Source: Timema cristinae (taxonomy: Eukaryota > Arthropoda > Insecta > Phasmatodea > Timematidae). Taken from it: 64,000 nucleotides of DNA. The stretch is from assembly GCA_039000515.1 (NCBI GenBank), contig JBCFYV010000894.1, positions 1 to 64,000 of the forward strand, given 5' to 3'. Of this stretch, positions 14,901 to 23,290 are shown one piece after another. Below the pieces are notes generated by a model that made no database searches, was not told the origin of the DNA, and was given only the letters and a program-made list of their open reading frames with translations. Made by a program: the position numbers and the translations under genes. Numbering within the stretch: position 1 is the stretch's first letter; every line of letters begins with the position of its first letter.

Positions 14901-16290
14901 CAATAGTTACCAATACAGTCATGAGAGCCAGAGATACATTGTTTGGAAACTAGGGAACTTATAATATGTTACCAATACAGTCATGAGAGCCAGTGAGACA
15001 TTGTTTGGAAACTAGGGAACTTACAATATGTTACCAATACAGTCATGAGAGCCAGAGATACATTGTTTGGAAACTAGGGAACTTACAATATGTTACCAAT
15101 ACAGTCATGAGAGCCAGTGAGACATTGTTTGGAAACTAGGGAACTTACAATATGTTACCAAGACAGTCACGTGATCAGGAGATACATAGTTTGGAAACTA
15201 GTGAACTTACAATATGTTACCAAGACAGTCACGAGAGTCAGAGATACATTGTTTGGAAACTAGGGAACTTATAATATGTTACCAATACAGTCATGAGAGC
15301 CAGTGAGACATTGTTTGGAAACTAGGGAACTTACAATATGTTACCAATACAGTCATGAGAGCCAGAGATACATTGTTTGGAAACTAGGGAACTTACAATA
15401 TGTTACCAATACAGTCATGAGAGCCAGAGATACATTGTTTGGAAACTAGGGAACTTACAATATGTTACCAAGACAGTCATGAGAGCCAGAGATACATTGT
15501 TTGGAAACTAGGGAACTTATAATATGTTACCAAGACAGTCATGAGAGTCATTGAGACATTGTTTGATAACTAGGGAACTTACAATATGTTACCAATACAG
15601 TCATGAGAGCCAGAGATACATTGTTTGGAAACTAGGGAACTTACAATATGTTACCAAGACAGTCATGAGAGTCATTGAGACATTGTTTGATAACTAGGGA
15701 ACTTACAATATGTTACCAATACAGTCATGAGAGCCAGAGATACATTGTTTGGAAACTATGGAACTTAAAACATGTTACCAAGACAGTCATGAGAGTCATT
15801 GAGACATTGTTTGATAACTAGGGAACTTACAATATGTTACCAATACAGTCATGAGAGCCAGTGAGACATTGTTTGGAAACTAGGGAACTTACAATATGTT
15901 ACCAATACAGTCATGAGAGCCAGAGATACATTGTTTGGAAACTAGGGAACTTACAATATGTTACCAAGACAGTCATGAGAGCCAGAGATACATTGTTTGG
16001 AAACTAGGGAACTTATAATATGTTACCAATACAGTCATGAGAGCCAGTGAGACATTGTTTGGAAACTAGGGAACTTACAATATGTTACCAATACAGTCAT
16101 GAGAGCCAGAGATACATTGTTTGGAAACTAGGGAACTTACAATATGTTACCAATACAGTCATGAGAGCCAGTGAGACATTGTTTGGAAACTAGGGAACTT
16201 ACAATATGTTACCAAGACAGTCACGTGATCAGGAGATACATAGTTTGGAAACTAGTGAACTTACAATATGTTACCAAGACAGTCACGAGA
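11950..16290 (+). repeat. 62-bp satellite array (about 70 units)
   Basis: A 62-bp head-to-tail unit. Key landmarks are GACAGTCATGAGAGCC, AGATACATTGTTTGGAAAC, TAGGGAACTTACAATATG and TTACCAA. Units before about 13,440 are noisy; from 13,440 to 16,290 they are clean and near-identical. Three variants alternate: one with GCCAGAGATAC, one with GCCAGTGAGAC, and one with GTCATTGAGAC plus GATAACT. An unusual unit pair (CACGTGATCAGG, then CACGAGAGTCAG) occurs at 15,168 and again exactly 1,054 bp (17 units) later at 16,222, showing block duplication. The unit is not a multiple of three, so the short open frames are meaningless. Confidence 0.95.
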
Positions 16291-16479
16291 GTCAGAGAGA
16301 AATTGCTTGAAAAAGAATCAGAGATAACTTCTTTCACTGAAATCATAACTTAATTTGGCTAGTTATAGAAGTAGTTACAGAGGTAAGAATGTAATGAACC
16401 TAGGGTGTATAGTTGATATCACCTTCAATAGAGTCAGCTAGATCCAGATTATTTTGATCGAGTGAACTTAGGTTATTTT

Positions 16480-16815
16480 TCTGTCATTGTCATTAAATTC
16501 AGTGAAACACTGGTTATAAAATAGGAGGCATTTATACCATTATTACCTTTGTTACTAAATAAGGTGGGAAACAGTTTTTAAAATAGTAGTCCTAGGTACC
16601 ATTGTTAACATTGTTACTAAATTAGGTGGGATACAGATTTTAAAATAAGAGTCCTAGATACCATTGTTACCATTGCTATTAAATTAGGTGGGACACAACT
16701 TTTTAAAATAAGAAACCTAGGTACCATTGTTGGCATTGTTACTAAATTAGGTGGGAAACAGCTTATAAAATAGTAGACTTAGGTACTATTGTTATTAAAT
16801 TCGGCGATACACATC
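16480..16815 (+). repeat. Minisatellite C, 62-63-bp period
   Basis: Five to six diverged units spaced 62, 62 and 63 bp (GTTACTAAATTAGGTGGGA at 16,551, 16,613, 16,675 as GCTATT, and 16,738). It lies 200 bp beyond the main array. It shares only short motifs with the main unit (GAGTC-AGATAC-ATTGTT), so common origin is possible but unproven. Confidence 0.75.
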
Positions 16816-17211
16816 TAATAAAGAGGGGACCCTAGTACTATTGTTATAATTGTAATAATTATATTAATCCAGCCACATCTTTTAAAAAGGTACTATTATT
16901 AACACTGTCCCTACAACAAGCGAGACGCAGAATGTCTGCCAATAGAAGTTCTTCATCATTAGGTTATCCCTCTCCTGATTGGCTCGCTGCATATCTCCAT
17001 TTGTGCATAGAGAGTCAAGTTTTGTTACAACCTGTCGTCCAGATTAAGCATGTATTACGGTGTATGTTCACGGTTGTGCAGAACGATGCAAGATTGTGGT
17101 AAGTGAGTGAGAGGTAATATATATTTGGTTTGGTAGACGTGCACCCCTTTTGACACTACACACAACCTATGTTTCACGAATCCACGGTTCGCGGAAAGTA
17201 GATCTCCTCTC

Positions 17212-17643
17212 TTGATAGTGTGCACTCTCCTAAATTTTAGGGGGACATGGGCCCGTTTGCACGCGTATTTAACTATTTTTTTTTTGTTTAGGTTCCTACG
17301 CATAGATATTTGTTTTGTTACAGAAGAAGTTGTGTTGGACTCTACCATAAACACCACAAACAAAGCTTTGTTTCTACTTAGGACACCATTACGAATATCT
17401 GATCCCGTAAAACACTTTAGAACTTATCATTAGCAATCCAAACGTCAGAAAGCCAAGAAGAAATTTCCAGAAAGATTCACGGACAATTCTAAGCTGTCGT
17501 CCACATCCTTACCGGTAGAGTCAACTGCTTCAGTGACAGCACAGCCCCTAGTTGAAGAATATAGCCGTCATGCGGACCAAGTAGATGGGAGTTTGCCACA
17601 AGGAACTCCTTCTAGGATTGTGGAGAAAGGAATTAAACAATAA
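17212..17643 (+). pseudogene. Unknown broken reading frame with one in-frame stop
   Basis: A single frame is open from an ATG at 17,212 to a TAG at 17,431-17,433 (73 codons), and continues in the same frame without another stop for 69 codons to TAA at 17,641. The second half has protein-like composition: a basic start (QSKRQKAKKKF), then Ser/Thr-rich and acidic stretches. The first half includes a possible intron end (TTTTTGTTTAG before 17,292), so the true start may be an exon boundary instead of the ATG. I do not recognise a family. It may be a remnant of a host gene or of a mobile element, or chance. Confidence 0.3.
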
Positions 17644-17690
17644 GAACGTGTTTTTTTTTACCACGGTCGATAACTATTTTTCCACCTTAG

Positions 17691-17799
17691 CACACCAAAA
17701 CAATATGAAAACATACAAATCTGGTTAGAGGAAGAGAAGCCTACTTTGATCGATCAGATCATCGTGCAAGGGTTGAATATCACGTGGGGATTTCATTGA
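17691..17799 (+). other. Possible terminal exon fragment, unknown
   Basis: A pyrimidine-rich stretch ending in CCACCTTAG (17,683-17,690) looks like a splice acceptor. Directly after it a frame starting at 17,692 encodes 35 residues (starting TPKQYENIQIWLEEEKP) and ends at TGA 17,797-17,799. It lies 48 bp after the stop of the preceding broken frame and could belong to the same gene remnant. No family is recognised. Confidence 0.2.
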
Positions 17800-18068
17800 C
17801 TACCATAGATATGACGTTTGTTCCGTTAGACGAGCGGATCAACTTGACGCGAAGGTAGTGCTGGACAAAAGTGCTTGTTCTTCAAAGTCATTTTTCATTT
17901 CTGTATTCGTAGTGTAGAGATCAGTACACCTGGCTATGAACCCAGGGGCCCCAGGTTTGATTCCTGGCTGGAAACTTGGATATTTTTTCCCATAGGGTAA
18001 CTACCCCAACGATCACCAGGGTTTGGTTAGTTAGGCTTAAGCTAGGTTTAAGATTTTCCACTGGTTCC

Positions 18069-19099
18069 ACACCCTCATACTTACTATCACCCTCATACTC
18101 ACCATCACCCTCATACTTACAACCACCCTCACACTCACTATCACCCTCATACTCACTATCACCCTCACACTCACTATCACCCTCATACTCACTATCACCC
18201 TCACACTCACTATCACCCTCATACTCACTATCACCCTCACACTCACTATCACCCTCATACTCACTATCATACTCATACTCACTATCAGCCTCATATTTAA
18301 TATCACCCTCATACTCACTATCACCCTCATACTCAATATCACCCTCATATTCATTATCACCCTCATACTCATCATCACCCTCATACTCACCATCACCCTC
18401 ATACTCACCATCACCCTCATACTCACCATCACCCTCATACTCACCATCACCCTCATACTCACCATCACCCTCATACTCACTATCACCATAACACTCACTA
18501 TCACCCTCATACTCACTATCACCCTCACAATCACTATCACCCTCACAATCACTATCACCCTCATACTCACTATCACCCTCATACTCACTATCCCCCTCAT
18601 ACTCACTATCACCCTCATACTCACTATCACCCTCATACTCACTATCACCCTCATACTCACTATCACCCTCATACTCACTATCACCCTCATACTCACTATC
18701 ACCCTCATACTCATTATCACCCTCATACTCATATCACCTCATACTCACTATCACCCTCATACTCACTATCACCCTCATACTCACTATCACCCTCATACTC
18801 ACTATCACCCTCATACTCACTATCACCCTCATACTCACTATCACCCTCATACTCACTATCACCCTCATACTCACCATCACTCATATCACCATCACCTATA
18901 CTCACCATCACCCTCATACTCACCATCACCCTCATACTCACCATCACCCTCATACTCACCATCACCCTCATATTGACTATCGCCTTCATACTCACTATCA
19001 CCCTCATACTCACTATCACCATCATACTCACTATCACCATCATACTCACTATCACCCTCATACTCACTGTCACCCTCATACTCACTATCACCCTCATAC

Positions 19100-19107
<8 letters not shown>
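18069..19107 (+). repeat. 18-bp VNTR inside SINE-1 copy A (about 58 units)
   Basis: The unit TCACCCTCATACTCACTA is repeated with small variants (CACACTCAC, CACCATCAC). Because 18 is a multiple of three and the unit has no stop in several frames, it gives long open frames on both strands (plus-strand Ser-Pro-Ser-Tyr repeats; minus-strand Met-Arg-Val-Ile-Val-Ser and Glu-Tyr-Glu-Gly-Asp-Ser repeats). I read these as repeat artefacts. The array is cut at 19,107 by the LINE and resumes at 25,555. Confidence 0.95.
19097..19107. repeat. Target-site duplication of the LINE (3' side)
   Basis: TACTCATTATC lies directly before the ATT repeats that are the LINE's 3' tail. The same 11 bases follow its 5' end at 25,555-25,565; one further A also matches. 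The length fits I-type target-primed insertion. Confidence 0.85.
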
Positions 19108-19130
<23 letters not shown>

Positions 19131-19581
19131 TTGTGTTTAGAGGCCCATCGACACAATGAGGTCATTAGGGCCTTTGCATTATATAGGTACATAGTAAAAT
19201 CTCCATAGGAGAGAGACAGAATATTCACCTGTTTATATAAAAAGGTGAAGAGACAATATAAAAATACAATATAAAAGGAATGGTTCTCAATATGAGAAAA
19301 AAAAACATTTGAGGCACTCCATAGGAGTACTCAAATGGGCTCAAAGTACAATTGAGTGAAAAACCTGCTAAAAAAAACCACAGGTGTATCACTCTAATAA
19401 AAAAAAACATATTAAAACAATATATTATTTAAAAAGACAAAACTAACATGTTAAAATAATCATTTTATTAAAGTCTGTTAAAATGGATAAAACGACAAAA
19501 CAAACACATTAAAGTATACTAAAATGTTAAAAAGGTCTCAATATAAGATAAAATCCAGATGAGCACCTTTATAAAAGTGAC
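19108..19581 (-). other. LINE 3' UTR and TAA-repeat tail
   Basis: About 474 nt between the ORF2 stop and the target-site duplication. The last 24 nt (19,108-19,131) are ATT repeats on the plus strand, that is TAA/AAT repeats at the element's 3' end, as in Drosophila I factors. The UTR is AT-rich and has no open frame of note. Just before the tail it reads GGGCCTCTAAACACAAAT on the minus strand. This does not match the SINE-2/SINE-3 3' end. Confidence 0.85.
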
Positions 19582-19935
19582 TCAAATGGCATTAAAAAGA
19601 TTCGCCTGGCGTATAAAATGGAGTAAACAAATAACTCCTTCAGCGCTGTCGCGTAATAAAAAAGGAAGGTCACCTTTAAAATCAAGGGCCAGGCGAATAG
19701 GGGCATACCTGCGACACTCCACCAAAATGTGGTGCACACTAAGGGGAGCATCGCAAAGTTCACACACTGGAGGTGGATCCCCTCTCAGTAAAAAACTATG
19801 GGTCAATGAAGTATGCCCGACGCGGAGTCTCGTCACGATGACCTCCTCTCTTCTAGACTTTCGTATAGAAGAGGGCCATCGCGACACACCGTCCCTGATG
19901 GACCGCAGCTTGTTCTGAGCAGGGTCGAGACCCAC
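19582..19935 (-). CDS. LINE ORF2, C-terminal segment with zinc motif (frame 3)
   Basis: This is the last part of ORF2, in a different frame from the RT/RNase H segment. It has a CxxC...H...C motif (VCELCDAPLSVHHILVEC), the cysteine-histidine motif usual at the end of I, Jockey and R1-like ORF2 proteins, and ends at TGA 19,582-19,584. The upstream frame runs past this point and continues into nonsense, so the break lies near 19,930-19,940, at a run of G on the coding strand (GTGGGTC). The GTG at 19,935 is only where the frame opens and is not a real start. Inference: one missing or extra G, either a true mutation or an assembly error. Confidence 0.85.
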   Translation of the reverse strand: MGLDPAQNKLRSIRDGVSRWPSSIRKSRREEVIVTRLRVGHTSLTHSFLLRGDPPPVCELCDAPLSVHHILVECRRYAPIRLALDFKGDLPFLLRDSAEGVICLLHFIRQANLFNAI

Positions 19936-21706
19936 TGCTCGTGCCAGGTGCGTAAGACCCCACGCCGAACATAACCCTTAAGGTCTAAAAACATGACACC
20001 CAGACTCGCCTCAGGAGGCAGGCGTGCTGCCTCCTTGGCCGCCTGGTCAGCCAGTTCATTTCCTGAAAGACCGGCGTGACCAGGAATCCAGCAAAAGACG
20101 AGCCGGGTGTTTAATGAATCAATTTTTAAAATTTGTTCGTGAATCATCTGCACGAGAGGATTCCACGAGTAGAGTGTGGACAATGCCAACAGAGCACTCA
20201 TGGAATCCGTGCAGATGAGAACAGAACGGTGACACTTACGATATACAAAACATAGAGATTTAAAAATGGCATATAGTTCAGCCGTAAAAACACTGGATTC
20301 GCCAGGTAGAGCAAATTTAAAATTGGATCCTTCCACAACAAAAGCACATCCCACGGAGGCCCCGCATTTTGAGCCATCCGTATAAATGCGTTTAAACCCT
20401 CGAAAGCGGGTTGCGAGGAGCTCATTAAAGGTCCTCTCGTATAAGAAGTGTGGGGTGGTCGCTTTAGGGAACTTGGCAAGATCAAAATGGCATTGAGGTA
20501 GGCGTATCTTCCAGGGAGAAACTCGACCTGGGGATGTGGGGATAGCCTTTGGCAGGACTATCCCACACGTGTCGAAAACTGATAGCATCCTGATCCCAAC
20601 TGGCCTTGTACTACGCCATTTGGTTTCATACAAGACACGGTTAGGGGGATGAAATACAGGACGATAGGCGACATGCTGCGCCATACAATGAAGTTTCGAC
20701 ACGTAAGATGCCAAAAGATAGGACCGCCGGTAAGAAAGAGGGGGCTCACCGGCGTCGGCACAGATGCTGACGACTGGACTGGTACGAAAGGCACCAGTAG
20801 CCAGTCGAATGCCAGCATGGTGGACACTATCTAGCATCTTTAACGCCGAGGGTCTAGCTGAGCCATAAACAAAGCTCCCGTAATCTAGTTTATATCTGAC
20901 CAGGGCCCTATACAGGCGCATCAAGGTTTCCCTATCAGCACCCCAGGACCGGCCGCTTACCACTTTGAGCAAATTCAATGCCTTGATACACCTCGCTTTC
21001 AGGTCTTTGATGTGGGGGATCCACGTTAGTTTAAAATCAAATAAAAGTCCCAGGAACCTAACGCTCTCCGAGACTGGTAAAACAACATGGTTCATTAAAA
21101 TATTGGGGACTTGCTGTATTCCGCGTAATCTGTGGAAGTGGACTACCGTCGTCTTGGCCGCTGAGAAGGTAAAGCCACTATGCGATGCCCACATCCACAG
21201 ATTGTTGACAGCTAATTGTATCTGACGTTCAGCTCTGTGGAGACTCGATGAACTGCAATAAATTGCGTAGTCATCCACAAAAAGACATGAACGGACAGGT
21301 ACGCGCACGTTGTCCACGATGCTATTTATCGCGATAGCGAATAACGTACAGCTTAAAATACTACCCTGAGGCACCCCATTTTCTTGAATAAAATCATCGG
21401 ATAAGGTGTTGTTTAACCTTACCCGGAAGTGTCTATCCGACATAAAATTAGATATAAAAATAGGGAGGTTCCCCCGGAACCCCCAATTAAACAGGGTTTT
21501 TAAAATGCCGTACCGCCAGGTGGTATCGTACGCTTTCTCCAGATCGAAGAAGACAGCCAGAAGATGCTGCTTATGGAGAAAAGCGTCACGAATAGCCGTC
21601 TCTAGACGGACAAGGTGATCCACCGTGGATCGGTTACGGCGAAAACCACATTGAATATTAGATAGCAGATTGCGGGATTCTAAATACCATATAAGTCGCT
21701 TATTAA
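19930..21706 (-). CDS. LINE ORF2, reverse transcriptase and RNase H segment (frame 2)
   Basis: The frame opens before the first ATG at 21,623, so the true coding part begins at the break near 21,707. RT motifs counted from that ATG are FFDLEKAYD (motif A, Asp about 27), NGVPQGSILS (motif B, about 82-91) and FVDD (motif C, 115-118), then a VRFLGLLFD thumb-side motif. RNase H follows at about 415-545 with YTDGSK, TAELYAI, CTDSMSAL and WIPGHAGLSGNELAD, so the Asp-Glu-Asp-His/Asp set is complete. FVDD instead of FADD is common in this clade. After about 19,935 the frame runs on into out-of-frame sequence to 19,833, which should not be counted as protein. Confidence 0.92.
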
Positions 21707-23272
21707 TTTTTTTTCCAATATTTTACACACACAACTAGTTAAAGCTATCGGTCTATAGCTAGTTGGCTCTAATTTATCTTTGCCACTTTTATATATAGGT
21801 ATAACGGTTGCTTGCCTCCATAGTGAGGGGAACTGCTGAGATTCCCAAACACTATTATAGAGGTCTAAAAGAAGTGCCCATCCGGCAGGGGGCAGCTGAC
21901 GCAACATCTCATAATGAATGTCGTCTGGACCAGAGGCTGTGCTGCCGGCCTGGGACAGGGCATAGGTCAGTTCATCTTTGGTAAAGGGGGAGTTATAATC
22001 CTCCCCCCGACTTCGACCAAAATCAATAGCATGGCGCTCGATGTTCCGCTTATAAACTGCGAACTCGTTAGTGTAGCTCGCAGTGCTAGAAATAGCGGCG
22101 AACATCGAGCCCAATACATTAACGACCTCCTTAGGGGAGGAGACACGTGAACCGTTAGACATGAGGGCAGGTATATTGTTATTGGAATTGTTGCTCTTAC
22201 GTAATTTACGGATATTATCCCAAACCTTAGTTGAGGGGGTGGATATTGTAAGGGTTGAAATAAATTTTCTCCAAGACTCTCTTCTGCTTTCACGAAGTAT
22301 ACGGCGAGCTCGAGCACGTAGAATCCGGAATGACTCAAGGTTCTCCAAAGTAGGACGTCGGTGAAAAATACGTAGGGCCCTTCGACGGTCAGAAATAGCC
22401 AACCGACACTCCTCGCTCCACCAGGGAACGGGACGGTGGCGCGGATTTGGCGAGGATTTAGGGATGGAGGCCCTCACCGCCGCGATGACCGTCGAAGTAA
22501 AATACTCAGTCTTAACATCGACGTCAGGAGAAGGGGATTCGTGGAAAACGGCGAGCTCGCGGAATTTATCCCAGTCGGCACGTTTAATCACCCATTGGGG
22601 AACTCGTGCTGTACTTGGGCAATCTTGGAGTGGGGAAAGCCTTACAGGGAAGTGATCGCTTCCACATAGGTCCGTATGGACATCCCAAAGGAAGAGGGCA
22701 GCGATACCTGGGCTACATAAAGTTAGGTCGATGGCAGAGGATACACCATTAAAAGTGGAGAAGTGTGTCTGGGTCCCGGTGTTCATTAGCACCAGGTTTC
22801 CCGAGACAAGAATATCCTCTAGCATCCTCCCGCGGGTATCTGTAAAATTAGATCCCCACACCAGGTTATGCGCATTAAAGTCCCCCAAGATGATATAGGG
22901 GGCGGGAAGTTGCATAAAGAGGGCCTCTAAGCTCCTCTTTGAAATACGTTCACATGGTGGGAGGTATATGCAGCATACTGTCATCTCCAAAGCAAGGGAG
23001 ACTCGGACAGCGATAACTTGGAGATCTGAAACGATGTTAATATTTTTGTGATATATATTGCTTCGTGCGAATATAGCCACACCTCCGCTAGCCCGATCAA
23101 AGAAAGGCTTGTCGGTACGATAGACATCGTACCCACGAAGCATCGGGTTGTCATTTGGGCGGAAGTGGGTCTCCTGCAAACACAAGATGGAAGGATGCAG
23201 GGAAGAAATTTGTTGTTTAATTTCCTCTACACGAGCATAGAAACCCCTACAATTCCATTGTAGTAGCGACAT
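21680..23272 (-). CDS. LINE ORF2, endonuclease and start of reverse transcriptase (frame 1)
   Basis: It starts at ATG 23,272, 18 bp after the ORF1 stop. Residues 1-225 form an apurinic-type endonuclease with Asn7 (QWNCRG), Glu34 (CLQETHF), Asp131 and Asn133 (LGDFNAHN), Asp182 (AIDLTL) and Asp206-His207 (GSDHFPV): the full catalytic set for nicking target DNA. The RT domain begins near residue 430 with SGPDDIHYEML and continues through SYRPIALTS. The frame fails at an 8-A run on the coding strand (plus-strand T run 21,707-21,714) and reaches a stop at 21,680. The next frame picks up RT sequence at once. One more A would restore the frame, so a homopolymer error is plausible. Confidence 0.93.
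   Translation of the reverse strand: MSLLQWNCRGFYARVEEIKQQISSLHPSILCLQETHFRPNDNPMLRGYDVYRTDKPFFDRASGGVAIFARSNIYHKNINIVSDLQVIAVRVSLALEMTVCCIYLPPCERISKRSLEALFMQLPAPYIILGDFNAHNLVWGSNFTDTRGRMLEDILVSGNLVLMNTGTQTHFSTFNGVSSAIDLTLCSPGIAALFLWDVHTDLCGSDHFPVRLSPLQDCPSTARVPQWVIKRADWDKFRELAVFHESPSPDVDVKTEYFTSTVIAAVRASIPKSSPNPRHRPVPWWSEECRLAISDRRRALRIFHRRPTLENLESFRILRARARRILRESRRESWRKFISTLTISTPSTKVWDNIRKLRKSNNSNNNIPALMSNGSRVSSPKEVVNVLGSMFAAISSTASYTNEFAVYKRNIERHAIDFGRSRGEDYNSPFTKDELTYALSQAGSTASGPDDIHYEMLRQLPPAGWALLLDLYNSVWESQQFPSLWRQATVIPIYKSGKDKLEPTSYRPIALTSCVCKILEKKLISDLYGI
21707..21714 (-). other. Frame break at A8 homopolymer in ORF2
   Basis: Eight T on the plus strand (A on the coding strand) mark the point where RT coding moves from one frame to another. 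Codons upstream read Ile-Leu-Glu-Lys, the usual conserved stretch, and the expected continuation is in the other frame. It is a slippage-prone site for both polymerases and sequencers. Confidence 0.8.
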
Positions 23273-23290
23273 AAGTTATTAGTATAAAAT

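Larger units (their letters stand above)
1..16290. other. Giant imperfect palindrome, probable fold-back assembly artefact
   Basis: The first 7.6 kb reads as the reverse complement of the following 8.6 kb, turning near 7,640 with essentially no loop. Matching pairs that can be read by eye are 7,530-7,545 with 7,744-7,757, 7,315-7,400 with 7,900-8,000, 5,760-5,790 with 9,650-9,675, 4,130-4,200 with 11,405-11,450, and 3,775-3,830 with 11,800-11,875, plus the 62-bp satellite at both ends. The arms differ by many one-base indels, and the left arm is several percent shorter. Spacer-free turning plus a dense error pattern is what an uncorrected fold-back long read gives. A real palindrome with highly diverged arms is the alternative. 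Gene calls inside it should be distrusted. Confidence 0.85.

Noticed and set aside
18037..19109. Met-Arg-Val-Ile-Val-Ser repeat protein and Ser-Pro-Ser-Tyr repeat protein
   Set aside because: The same VNTR within SINE-1 copy A; no gene signals.
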